Assembly (NCBI GenBank): GCA_951230915.1
Contig: OX579633.1
Location: 53,892,029 to 53,956,028 of the forward strand
Source of the DNA: Antitrichia curtipendula
Lineage: Eukaryota; Streptophyta; Bryopsida; Hypnales; Leucodontaceae
Length of the DNA: 64,000 nucleotides
Direction: 5' to 3'
Both the position numbers and the translations under genes were made by a program. Shown here piece after piece: positions 45,846 through 57,320 of this stretch (positions are counted from its first letter, which is position 1; each line of letters begins with the position of its first letter). The notes beneath the pieces are model-generated. The model was not told the DNA's origin, ran no database searches, and saw nothing but the letters and a program-made list of their open reading frames with translations.

Positions 45846-47224
45846 CTTTTCCGGATTGTTTCCAATGGCCATGTTATTTGTCTCTTTTGAGAATGAAGTT
45901 GCCGATCATGTTGCTAGAATCTCTTCAAAATCCATCGAGGCTGGTGGGTCTTAGACGATTGTGCTTTGAGGAGGCTTCCTTGTGAAGGTAAGACTTATTT
46001 TATGCTTGTTACAAAAGTCATTAACCATTTGATGCATGTTTTCTATTTGAACTTCTATCAGAGTCACCCGATCACAGTTTGTTCAAATTCAAAGAGAAGC
46101 CAAATGTCAGTAAAATAAGTGCTTTCACACATAGTACAAATCAAAGTGCACTTGTGTGGTCTATGGAGTTTCTAATGTGTTGTATGGCTAATGGCGCCTC
46201 TCCTTTAGCCGCTTCAAGAAGACATTTGATGTTCCATGTCCTACCGTTTTAAACATTCCTGGAATTTGAATTTCAGGTTCAAATTGCCTGGAAATTGAAT
46301 TTGGTTTGAATTTGAATAGCTTTCAAATTGCATTAAATTAGAATGTGGTTCGAATTTGAATACTATTCAAATGTTCCTGGAATACGAATTTGAATTTATG
46401 TTCAAATATGCTGGGAATCAGTGAGCATCTAGTTTGATGAGGTTACGTTTGTATATCGATTGACATCAACGGGTGATGGCAAGGTCTTTGCAGGTCCGAT
46501 TCTACGGAGTGGGTGTTACTTGAACCAGATGAAGCTCCCGATGGCATTGTCGTCATGGGTGGGGTGTAAATCTCTGAAACCTTGCGTTTCTTAAAGCGTT
46601 TCTTCACTGAGGCTCACGGTTGCTGATTCTTGTAAAGAGCTTCATATGTTGAGGAGATTCAAAATCAGGTCCACAAGGTTACGATCGTCGTCAAGAGCAT
46701 TTTGTGTGCTAGTATATTTCTTGCAAGGAACTTGTTAGTGAGTAGTGAAACAGTAATACAGGATTTCAACCTGCGGGGATGTGTAATCCATTTTATTTAT
46801 CAATATTGAATTTTTTCCATATTATCACTCTGTGCATTCTGTATTAGCACCTTCTTTGATATGCTGTATCGATTGTCAGAATTCATCCGACCAGAAAATA
46901 CTTCATCCAAAAAAGTGTCATTCATATTGCCTAATTTCATTCATCGTAGAGCAATCCATCCATAAATTTTCATCTTCAAATTTGTCATCCAAATCACAAA
47001 ACTTCATTCATCCAATAAAATCATCTACAAGTTTGTCATTCATCCAACATTATATCATCCATCCAAAATCTATTTCATTCAAATGAATGTCATTCGTTAG
47101 CTGGTTTCTCATCCATAGACATTGCAAAATCTGAAAATACCGGGGGGGGTGAATCTTCATTTTCGATTTGGGGGTGTGTGTGTTTCATTTGACCCCCCCC
47201 CTAGTGTACTTTTGTATAGTTTTG
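45846..47224. other. Flank of the 45-kb ORF, then AT-rich DNA
   Basis: 45846-45960 may be a 3' UTR. Near 46250-46430 degenerate TTGAATTT-type words repeat. A G-run lies near 47142. No further gene recognised. Confidence 0.45.
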
Positions 47225-47263
47225 ACCCGGGGGGGTACCAGCCTCCCGGTCTCCCTGTGTGGC
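47225..47263 (-). repeat. Right member of a GC-rich inverted pair
   Basis: The reverse complement reads GCCACACAGGGAGACCGGGA, then a run of seven C and GGG, matching 34292-34330. The two blocks are inverted around the transposase-like gene and the 45-kb ORF, at a spacing of about 13 kb. Confidence 0.6.
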
Positions 47264-47499
47264 ATCCTCCGCACCCGAGTACGCCGGTTCACTCCCCTCG
47301 TTGTCCCACTCATACTCATGTCTACGATATCAGCTGTAATGAACCACATCACAATATCCACCACAAAATTGTTACAGTTGCAAAAACAAATATGTCGGAT
47401 GAAATTCACAAAAGAAAATTTACAAAGACGAGCAAAGAATGAGGACCACATGCAAGAAGTCTAAGGAATGAATATCAGTAGCCACATCTTCACAGAAAA

Positions 47500-48360
47500 A
47501 TTACTAAAAGCTCCTCATTCCCAAAACATCACTCGTGAAATAATTATGCTCATGAGTCCACACTAGCCATGAACTCATGTCCACTCGAAAGGAAGATCCT
47601 ACACTGCAACATCAATTCTTCACTGTAAAATGAAAAATGACCCTTCTGATCAAACAGCCCAAAAAATTTCCTAGCATCACCAAAAACATAACCTCTATCA
47701 ATGCAATCAGTTTCCAACCCAAAAAAAAAAGCATGTGAACCCCACAGAAAGAAGGACAACCCCTAATTTAGGGATGTTGGAAGAGCGCAAGCCCTAATGG
47801 ATGGTAACCACGCATCAAACAACAATCACGCATTCAGAAACGACTCCTGAACCCTAATCTTCGTAATGCTCCACGACTATGGATTCCCTAAGACAATCCT
47901 CGCCTTCAAAATCGAGTGAAGGTTTATCTGCTACCAACCTGGTCCAGATTTGTCATGAAACCACAGCAAGACAATACTGCCTGCCTGCCTGCAACTGTCT
48001 GCACGCTCAGTACCTAGATGACAATCAACAGGTATTGGAAATCAGGCCAAGCAACGCACATGTTCTCCATCTTGGCGTCGTACTGGCGAGCATCGAACTG
48101 AGATCCTTCGTTGAGCACGTCGCATCTCACCACCCGGCCGACAATTTCAAGGAAGCAGACTCGGGATCGAACAAGAGTCGAGAATCCGAGAGTCCGAGAG
48201 CGCAACAGACCAAAGGAGGCGAGTCCCAATGAAAATTCATCTTTCAGCTCCAAACTGCGACAATCCCAAATCTCCACGTCCTATTTATACCCTAGAATTC
48301 GTTCTCAGAAACTGAAGTGCGAGTGCAGCACGACAACAGGAAGCACTTCCCCGAGGTAAT
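47500..48360 (-). other. GC-richer patch resembling the 5' end of a minus-strand transcript
   Basis: Composition rises here, and reading leftward from a TATA box at 48281-48289 gives gene-like leader sequence with short open frames and donor-like CATCTAG-GTACTG near 48020. No downstream coding exon was recognised. It could be a truncated gene, a non-coding RNA or coincidence. Confidence 0.25.
48281..48289 (-). promoter_or_regulatory. Candidate TATA box
   Basis: TATAAATAG on the minus strand followed by a GC-richer stretch. Near-consensus for plant TATA boxes. Transcription would start about 30 bases leftward. Support is by sequence only. Confidence 0.3.
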
Positions 48361-48412
48361 TCTGGTCAGAATTAGGAGTTTGGCCTCATGCCATTGCTGA
48401 AATTTTTCAATT

Positions 48413-48642
48413 TTAATCCCATAAACGTCCAGGCGGACGTTTTGCGGCCGATGAATGACAAGAGAATCTCTTGTGTAGGACAAAAGTGCAACTATTCATC
48501 CACCAAATTTTGTGGGAAAAGGAAAGATCATCTACAATAGTTTGTCTTCCAATGAGTACTTTTGCATTATTTTAATCCAACAATTCACACAATGACAAAA
48601 TAGATGATTTCCACGGTTACGAGCCCGTTGTTTAAGGGTTAA
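48413..48642. mobile_element. TTAA-flanked MITE, 222-bp core, copy 1
   Basis: TTAA at 48413-48416 and 48639-48642. Ends TCCCATAAACGTC and, inverted, CCCTTAAACAACG. The interior is shared with the copy at 61837-62066 (AAAAGTGCAACTATTCATCC, ATCTACAATAGTTTG). Both cores are 222 bp. TTAA target and CCC-type ends fit a piggyBac-like non-autonomous element. Confidence 0.8.
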
Positions 48643-49731
48643 TCCCACATAAAGTGAAGTGTGAGAAACAATGAGAGCAATTGAAATTAAATCTTTTTTT
48701 TTGACAAAGTATGAATTTGCTATGAATTTTTGAAGTGTGCAATGCATTATGGCCCAAAACAGTCGGTAGACTATCCCCAAACCAACAAAATTCTAAACCT
48801 TGATGCTCATCTTGTTCACCTAAAGTAGTCATAATATTTTCTAGCATGAAAGGCCTAAAAAGTCAATTCTTACAAGTCAAATTCACACTAAAAAGTTGGA
48901 AGTTACTAATGAGGTTACTAATCACTCCATTACCATCATATAAGACATACATTGTGGCCCAAATCTCACATACTAAAAGTAACCATATTGAAATCATTCT
49001 CTAGGTGTCCACTATGGGGTCATTTGACCTCAATGGGATGTTTTACCTTACCCCCAAGTCATTCCTACTAGCGGTGTTCCGTGTTCTATGAAAAGTGGTT
49101 GGTCACGTAAAAACCGAAAACTCGGAATATCACACAAACTAAAACTCCTCATAACTTTCATCTCATTAATCAAAATGGAATGATTCAAAGCTTTCCACAT
49201 ATATATAAATCTAGAGAACCAACTTCAAATTTTTATTTCTTAAAAAAGTGATTTTTAAAGAAGTTTTTAAGGTTGCCCAAGCTACTCGCCAACTGCTAAA
49301 AAGATCATGCAATAACTTTTTAACCATGTAGTCAAAATTTATGAAAATTGTTGCACCTTAAAGCTACTCCTTAGACACATGTTGTGTGAAATTTTCAAAG
49401 AAAAAAAATAAGTTGCTGAAAATTGCTATGTTGCCAAAAAAAAGTGGTATTTGGACCTATAGGGATTAAACCACGGAGTCATTTAAGCTATGACGCTTGG
49501 TCATTAGTTGTGATGGAAGTGGGTGTGTCTCATTCATTGTCACAATTGTCATAGTTGTAAATGGATACATGACTCTAGTTGACATTATAAAGGTTTGTTA
49601 CATAAAGTTTTATTGATGAAAATTCACAACGATGCAAAATCTATAGTAATAAGCAATGGACGGCCCTAGAGTTCAACCAATGTGTAGGTCAAAACCATCT
49701 TATCACCCAACAGACCAACATAGGTTAACCC
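48643..49731. other. Intergenic AT-rich DNA
   Basis: No gene recognised. A run of moderately GC-richer text near 49020-49140 has no long frame. Confidence 0.5.
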
Positions 49732-51159
49732 TTAACCCCTCACCATCCAAAACCTAACCATGTCAAAAAACAACCTAGGTGGAAGTACACTAATAGGAGC
49801 CACTCGTAGACGTTATTGAGGTGCTTATAGAGGTCCTTAATGGAATATTCCACCAAACAATTGTCGCTTATTCATCTAAAATAGTCTTTAAGTCATTTGT
49901 AATGGATTCTTATTGCAATACTCTAACTAAAATTGTTGTTTATTCATCTAAAATAGTCTTTAAATCATCTATAATGGATCTTTATTGAATCCAATTAAGC
50001 AGAATTAAGCACTGGTTACAACTACATTTTAGCCTTTTTGATGTTTAAAAATTTAACATAATTAATTTTGTTGTACATTATATCATGTAGCCATAACTAA
50101 GAGACAATGCTCTCCAATTTTTTTCCATATTTCAACTTATATTCAAGAGTTAGAATGAAGATTCTTAAAAAAAAGGAGGTGTTACGGCCAAGTTGGCTCC
50201 TATTAGTGTACTTCCACCCACCTTGCTTTCAAAGTGTTCTAAGTCTAAATGTGAGTAAGGTATGAAAATCTCAACCGTATAATCTTGTAGTGTGCATGGT
50301 GTAGATGGTGTAAATCAAATTTGGGGTCATTTGACCGTATAGATTGAAAGATTATAATGTTCTAGTGTTGAAAAAAGATGTTGAAATTTTCCTAAAAACA
50401 CATTTGGAGGTGCAATTCGATTTTTAAACCTACTCAAATGGAAAAAAATTTAACTACAAAGTGATTCAAAACCAAAATACAAACACTTTGGTGGGAAAAA
50501 ATATCATTCAATTGACTTGTTGCGTTTGCAAAATTGTTTTGAAATGTCAAAAAACAGGGAAAAAAGTAGCAAAAAAATACATCTATGGTTGAACCTTCCT
50601 CTACTAAAATGCTTCTCAGTCAATCATAACTTTTTGGATTGATATGAAATTTTAACCACAAGAACTAGACTAGTATGCGCAACTTTTCCAACAAAAATTA
50701 TTGAAAACAAACCCTGTCTAAAGAAGTTAGAAGCCGCCAAAGTTCAATGTAATGCAAAAATGTCTAGATTTTGAACTTCGAATTGCTCCCAAAAATTCAA
50801 GACAACTTGAATTGACATGAAAATTTTACCACAATAATTAGACTTTATGGGGAACGAAATTCAACAAATTTTATTGAAAACTAACATTTGATGAAAAATA
50901 TACAAGCCCCCAAAGTTGCAGCCATCTCAATGCAGTGTGGTGAACTCAAATTGAACCTGCAAACTTTGAATGGCTTTCATAAACTCAGTCCATCTTGGAT
51001 AGATCTGAAAATTGTACCACAAAAATTAGACTAGTATGCGCAACTTTCCCAACAAGTTTTATTGAATTTGGACAGTGGATGCAAAAGTTACAGCACTTTG
51101 AAGTTGACTGTTAGACTGTATGAGGACACTTTTGGTCCCCTTGGGCAGTGAGGGGTTAA
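49732..51159. mobile_element. TTAA-flanked element (family M3, copy 2), interrupted by the 443-bp element
   Basis: TTAA at 49732-49735 and 51156-51159; ends CCCCTCACCATCC and, inverted, CCCCTCACTGCCC. The core is 1420 bases. Removing the nested 443-bp element and one 4-bp duplication leaves 973, against 975 for the copy at 23653-24635, to which it is similar along its length. So this is one family, and the 443-bp element inserted later. Confidence 0.85.
49777..50219. mobile_element. 443-bp non-autonomous DNA transposon (family M1, copy 2)
   Basis: The same inverted ends (GGTGGAAGTACACTAATAGG) as the copy at 22055, with one mismatch at the outermost base. Flanked by ACCT on both sides (49773-49776 and 50220-50223). 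Nearly identical over its length to copy 1, so transposition was recent. Inserted inside the TTAA element. Confidence 0.93.
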
Positions 51160-51858
51160 ATGACGCTTAGGCCAACAAATTACTGATGGAAGACTAGACT
51201 ATTTATTGTAGAATTTTGATGAATACCTTTGTCATGGGAGATGCATCCTTTTAAGGATTTACAAAATTGAATTATCTCAAACGTACGATCGAATGTGTCA
51301 AAACACCTTTCATCATGAGTTTTGCCAATATGTTTGATGTATTGCCATAAGTGGTACCAAAAGGTGTTAGTGCTTGTGTTCTCTATGCAAGAGCCGTCAA
51401 TCATATTTATGATGGGACGATGTTATGATACATGGTGCACATACAACATACGTAAACACTAAATAGTTGCACAATTTGAATTCAGAGGGCAACAGTCAAG
51501 TGTTCAAAAGTGTCTGATGAAGTTTTAAACCCTTCACTAAATTGTATTTTTGGTGAATTTTTGTAGGTAAATGCTTCTAAATTGCTTTGAATGATTCATT
51601 AGAGACATAATTTCAAATGCCCAACATTTACTGTTACTGTAAATATCTATTAGTAAGGATCAGACAAATTTTCAAACTAGCCAGACAAATGATTTTAAAA
51701 TTTGGTGACTAGAGCATAAATTCTACCAAGAAAAAGCCGTGACAAACACTCCATTAACCAGAGAATTTACATGGTCTGAGGGACACTTATTACAAAAGTA
51801 ACCAACCAGTGAAGAATTTATAATATACAGAAGAAATGTGACGAAATTAGAAGTCTGA
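51160..51858 (-). other. 3' flank of the RopGEF gene
   Basis: Downstream of the stop codon at 51859 on the minus strand, so it should contain the 3' UTR. No other gene recognised. An open frame at 51180-51404 has no recognised content. Confidence 0.45.
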
Positions 51859-54800
51859 CTAATCTCGCCCAGGAGGACTATGAAGAGCATTCGAAATCTC
51901 AAGATGTCCTGCATATGTCCATGGTTTTGCACCATCCAGAGCCAATTTGTGAGACCTGTCAGCTTCACCCTCAGGTATATTTCTACACGAGTAGTTGAAC
52001 AGAGCCTTGCCAAGAGAGGGTACTAGAATTGGTTCTACGTGAGGGGAGTTCGGGGTTTTCCGAATAGCTGGAGGACTGACGGCAGGGGAAAAAATTGGGG
52101 AGATGGAGGGAGTCGCATACGTGGTACAAATAGCAGTGTTTCGCATGGACCCAGTTGACCTCGCTCTTCGGCTTGAAAATCCTATTCGCCGCGACATTGA
52201 ACCGTCTTGCGCCAGAGAATTAGGTGTAACCGACCTCTTCACCAGATCATCAGCATACAGGACATCATCGATGCGTGCAATGATGGTAAAGGCAAGGCTT
52301 TCCAGCACCCGAGAGTAGCTTTCAAGAATCGACTGTCCCACGTCCTGCATTGCGACAGCAGATGCGTTAGAAAAGTCCAAACATCGATTGAATATGTCAA
52401 TGGAAGCCCCTCTTATCAACTGATGGCGAAACAAAGGAAATATTGCTCAAAATGAAGTAAACCAACGTCAAAACTGCGTCCAGGCATGAGAGACATCGCC
52501 CAATGCATTCCATCCTCGATGATTGAAAACAAGTCCTCGTGAAAAAAATCTTGCTTCAGTACACTCCCATATGGTGCAGGTAGTAGCAAATATAGGTTAC
52601 GAACATACCCTGTTAAACTGTATCTTATGCGCGTCCAAAGCAGTTTGCGCCATGCCTGGGACTCGTTGTTTCAGACTTACTAGAACACTCTCCGCCCTTT
52701 CAGCAAGCAGTGCCCTCCTCTCTGCGTCCCCGCCAAAGTGTTTCATTTTACTCCAAGAAGTCTTGCGATTAAGCTTGGAATCATAAGGTGATAACTCTGC
52801 CGTTGTCTTTATCCGACTTCTTCGACGCCATCCGACAACTGCAGCTTCCAAACGATTTGCCATCTCTAATATGCTATGTTCATCATTAACGTCCAAGTTT
52901 GATACAAGCCGCTCTGGAGAAAAGCGGTCGGAGGTAATAGCTCGGTATAGTTCATCACCGAGACAGGCCTTTCCGTTCTGTAAGAGTAACAGCAACTTAT
53001 CAAACTCTCGGCCTGCGTGATTGGCCTAATCGCAATCACTTGATCTGTCTTTATATGCACTACAAATAAGGCAGAATTACAGCATTTAGCCAGTCCTACT
53101 AGAGACGATGCGTTGTGAAATGATTATAAATACCTTAGGAAGAGAGTCGAAGTAGCATTCCGGTGCCTCCATTTCAAGCAAAACTTGCGCATTAATAGCC
53201 ATGGCAGCTTTAAGAATTTGACTTATTGCATCTCGTTGATGATGGAGAATCTTTTTGCAGGATTCTGAAAGCCCATTAGCCGGCACGTTGAGTGTAGGGA
53301 GCCACCACTTTTCTTCTTGCCGTTGCATAGAATGCCGCGCACTGTTATTGTCCTCAGAAACTGAAATCCCGTGATCTACATACCAAAATTCGGTCTCTTG
53401 ATAACTCTCTAGCAAATCCTGAGGATCCACAGAAAACAACAGCATGAATTAAATATGATGCAGCCATGTTGTAATGAAAAATGATTACTCTGGGAAACCC
53501 TCCTCTAGTCATGAAGGAACGAAACTGCAAGCAATTGCGTCGTTGTCATGAAATTCATCATGCACAGCTACAAAACTTGTGAGGTTGTGCAGTCCACGAA
53601 CGTATTAAGTCGAGTTAGCTCAAAATGATGATCACTGAACTGAGACATTTTGTTCAATGATGCTCTCGTCAATCAACTATATCGAACACTTCGTCCAATT
53701 CGAACAACAATAATATTCGACAGATTCTGTCTGGGAAGAGTAGAATAGATATTCATACCACAGATAACAGTATACAGAGCATACAAGGAACAAAGGAAAA
53801 GGAAGCTTACAAGCAACATGTTGTCCAGCTTTCGAAGTGCTGGTAAGTTGATAGTAAGATCTGCTCGTGGTCGGCTTACCATTACCTGCAATTCAAAAAT
53901 ACGTCAATTTAGAAGACTACTCTAGATAAATAATCAAACTATGCTACAAATATCAATTAAATAATACTTATATTGTATTGTGTTTAAGGTCAACACGAAG
54001 CGCACAATGACAGGCACAAGTTGTATGATGTGAAGTGCCTAGCAGAATTTCCAAATACGTGCTATTGAGGTGTGATGCCTGGAAACGGAACAGACGATCT
54101 GGCCAACAAGATTCCCATACCTCCATGGTGCTTCCATCAGGGTATCGTTGCCAAGAAGGGACCAGCTCAACAATATGATCACTAACTGAAAGCATCCATT
54201 CCATCTCTCGCCTCCACATAGTCCGCCGCTTCATGGAGAGGGGTTCTAACCTCCACAACTCACCGAAAACTGATGCTGTAACCAAAAATAAGGGCATTAG
54301 ATACTGAAACGCAAATATTCTTAAAGTCAACCCTGCAACAGCGTAACGCGAATGGCGGACGTGTGTTTCCATGAAAATTAAGTCTATTTGTAATGGCATC
54401 GATTTGCACCTGACAAATTCGTGATTGCATTCGAAATAGCCAAGGCTGTGCAAACGCCTTTTCCACCACCTGACATGTCTTCCCCAAGAAGTAGCTTCGC
54501 AAACTTCTCCTTCATCATCTCCACCTCTGTAGGACCAAAAACATTATCAGACAATGCAATACTTGCACCCATCCGTACAAACGTGGAAACCATCGGCCAA
54601 TGCTCCGTAAAAGAGGACTTGATCGCATTGTTGAGTTCTGGAGTTAATTGTAGCTTTAAAGAAGATCCCGCTTTATGTAAGATGCTCTCAAGGAGGAATG
54701 TGATGCTCTATCTTCGTGATGCTCTATCGAAAGGGCCAAGGAAATGGACATTCACTAACCTGACAGCATTGTCGTCTTTTTCTCCCTCTTTTCTTCCCAG

Positions 54801-55102
54801 ACGAAATTTTTCCTTCCACTGGTCATATTTGACGAAGAAGGCGAAGGAATTGCACATTGTCTGTCCATTCTAGCCAACGGCCATCCCAAAGGTGAGGATT
54901 CCGTCGAGCTGCTCGCAACATCATCACCGTGATTCAGGCTGAAACTCAAATCTCCCTCCCCCATAAGGTCCAGGCTAAGGCGTTCCATACTAAGGGTTGA
55001 ACTTGTCCCATCAATGCTGCGAACCTCAAAGTGATCTTCAGATGTAGCATCCAAATGCATCCTTCCTGATTCGTTCAACAACGAACCCCGTAGACCTTTC
55101 AT
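51859..55102 (-). CDS. RopGEF, PRONE-domain guanine nucleotide exchange factor, 7 exons, complete
   Basis: Activates ROP/RAC small GTPases by GDP-GTP exchange, usually at polar plasma-membrane domains during tip growth and downstream of receptor-like kinases. Minus-strand exons with GT-AG borders and consistent phases: 55102-54760, 54526-54410, 54275-54121, 53885-53811, 53418-53134, 52977-52609, 52344-51859. Predicted 609 residues, usual for the family. Variable N-terminus 1-114; PRONE about 115-485, with [94 protein letters not shown] (the conserved WW motif), [25 protein letters not shown] and [15 protein letters not shown] Ser/Pro-rich C-terminal tail of about 120 residues is where family members are regulated by autoinhibition and phosphorylation. 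The start is the ATG at 55102; the frame is open further upstream to about 55243 but only with hydrophobic text atypical of the family. No damage seen. Confidence 0.95.
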
Positions 55103-57320
55103 CTTGGACCCAAAATCTGAGTTCCAAAAGCCAACGGTGACGGAAAATTTAGAAGAAGCTCCAAAACTTTTACTGCAAAGCCCCTTAATCCATAGGCCAA
55201 GTGCAATACAGAAGCTTACAAAGAAAAAACCGATCGCCACCAAATTGCTAATTCCAGCAACGAGAATTGCTAATTGTGATGAAATTTGTAGAGAAAATCG
55301 AAAAAAATACTATGCCCTACGCTCAGCGACTAAGATCATGAGGCATTGATTTGATTTAAAAAATATGCTGAAGTATAGGCCGATGACGCTAAAAACTTTA
55401 TAAATCTGTACTTCAGACATGGAAGAAATAGTGAACAACGACGACGAGGATTCCCGGCAAAGAAATTGTTAAAATTCAATTCCGATATAGATTAAGACAT
55501 TCTGTGCGATTGAAAATGTCAGAAAGATCAGAGGAAACTCGTGAAGTTTACAAGAGTGATTAGCCATTAGCCATATCATGCAAATGAAGTAAGGGACCTG
55601 GAGAAACCTACAAAAAACGGCGCAGCAACTGACAGACTTGATGTGGTCGGAATAGCAAAGAGATGTGGCAGGACACTGCTGCGAGTGAGTTGGAGGTGTT
55701 AGACGACGTGGTATTCGCAATCCTCTAGACCAAGATAGGTTCCTCAAGAGGCGCAACACAGCAAAACCGAGAAAAGGAGAGCCCCGCTCTTGGCCACTTG
55801 CTAACCCTCTAGTGTTGGTGCCAACGGATTCGATTTGTTTACCTTCGATTTGGCCTCGTTCTTCCATCCCTATATGTTTCCTCTACCTGTCTGTGACCCT
55901 TCCATCTTTCTACACATACGCTCTCCGCATCAATTTGCGTCCAAGACAAGTTTCATCACCCCGCTATACACTCCCTTCGCGCTTGTTGTCTTCGACAGAC
56001 AAGAACGCAAAAGAGACCGCCTCACGATCTCCAAGCTTTCTTCATGTGAGCGTCCGACAGTACTACTAGTACAAGTTTCTGTATCTACAACCGAAAACAA
56101 CTAGCAGCCATCACTAAGCTTTGATCCTCGAACTTGCAGCATTTTCTTTTTTAGCGTATCACCCGGATATATCAAGTCAGAATCATCGAGACACATTGTG
56201 TGTCAGAGAACTTTTCGATTCGACCCTGGCCATTTCAAAATACTCACCAGTCGGTCTTCAATCTTCAAATGATGGCCATCCTGCACCCGACGAGCACTCA
56301 CGGGAAACGCTTTGAAGGCGCACAGGTAGTGCCGGCGCTCGTCATCATCCCGTAACGGACCACACGTGTGAGAAGCTCTACGGCACTATGAAGCTCATCG
56401 GGGTGCCAGGTAGCAAAGACTTTTCTCAAAATCAATGGAGCACTCGAAGACGTCGATCCGCCACTGCCATTACACAGTGCAGTATTCAATTCGATCTCTC
56501 GTATCTCAACAGCTTACCAACTCTCCACACACAAGAATCGTAACATCGCCTCCGCAGCAGCACCAGAGAACTTACTCAACGTTACACTACAACTCCACAC
56601 TCAATTCCATTCCCTCCACGCTCCTGCAAATCGTCTCTCCACACCTTTTCTCTCCGTTCTCCGTGCGTCAACCACGCGTCTCCTCTCTTCCAGAACGTTG
56701 ACACCGTCCCATTCACCTCATCACCACTAATCACCAGTACCTTCACTTCTCAAACAGCATGCCTTCCTACTTTTCGGTCGACGCTTAGTCTTCTCCACCA
56801 AAGCGCCGAAAATCTCTCTTCATCCCTCCCGTAACAACAATCCACCTTCCACCAACACTCTCACAGGTACAAAGATTACGACAATCCCTGAATAAACTCG
56901 CACTCCCTCCTTAATAAACATCCGTTTGGCACGGAATCTTCGGCGAATTTGCCCGGATTTCAAAAAAGAATCTCACAGCCAATACACAGAACACCCAGTC
57001 GGGCTACGACAGAGCCTTCCGTATTAGTATGGCGCCTCCAAATTTGCTATAAGCACCCATCTTTCACTGCAAAGTTGCAGGAAGACACCCTCGCCCCTTG
57101 CCCAGACGACGACGGGAAACATACTACTTCCGCTTCCCACTCTGCACAGAATCCGTAGATTTCTCTAAGCGTGAGATCTACAAAGTGAGATCTACGAATT
57201 CTCTTGTCAGTGCGCGGGTGGGCTGTGAGAAAGCGACAGCTGGATAGTGGGGTTGCCGGAAATAGCTATCTACGGAATGGTAGTTGCGAAAGTTTATTGA
57301 TGTGGAGACAAGTGGCTTTG
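55103..57320 (-). promoter_or_regulatory. Presumed leader and promoter region of the RopGEF gene
   Basis: GC-richer DNA continues about 2.2 kb upstream of the start codon. A 132-codon minus-strand frame at 55867-55469 (starting MEERGQIEGKQIES) and acceptor-like text near 55610 make a spliced 5' UTR or an upstream ORF possible. The plus strand is pyrimidine-rich at 55860-56900, as in plant leaders, so a plus-strand transcript cannot be excluded, but no coding exon was recognised on it. No TATA box placed. Confidence 0.35.

Noticed and set aside
52345..52434. N-terminal extension of the last RopGEF exon ([15 protein letters not shown]...)
   Set aside because: It lies in intron 6. The acceptor at 52345-52346 and the PRONE alignment show the exon starts at 52344, and a stop follows the preceding donor.
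54421..54873. 150-codon plus-strand frame
   Set aside because: Shadow of the RopGEF exons on the opposite strand.
55164..55243. Hydrophobic N-terminal extension of RopGEF (GFFFVSFCIALGLWIKG)
   Set aside because: It has only a TTG at its head, RopGEF proteins lack a signal anchor, and an in-frame ATG at 55102 gives a normal-length protein.
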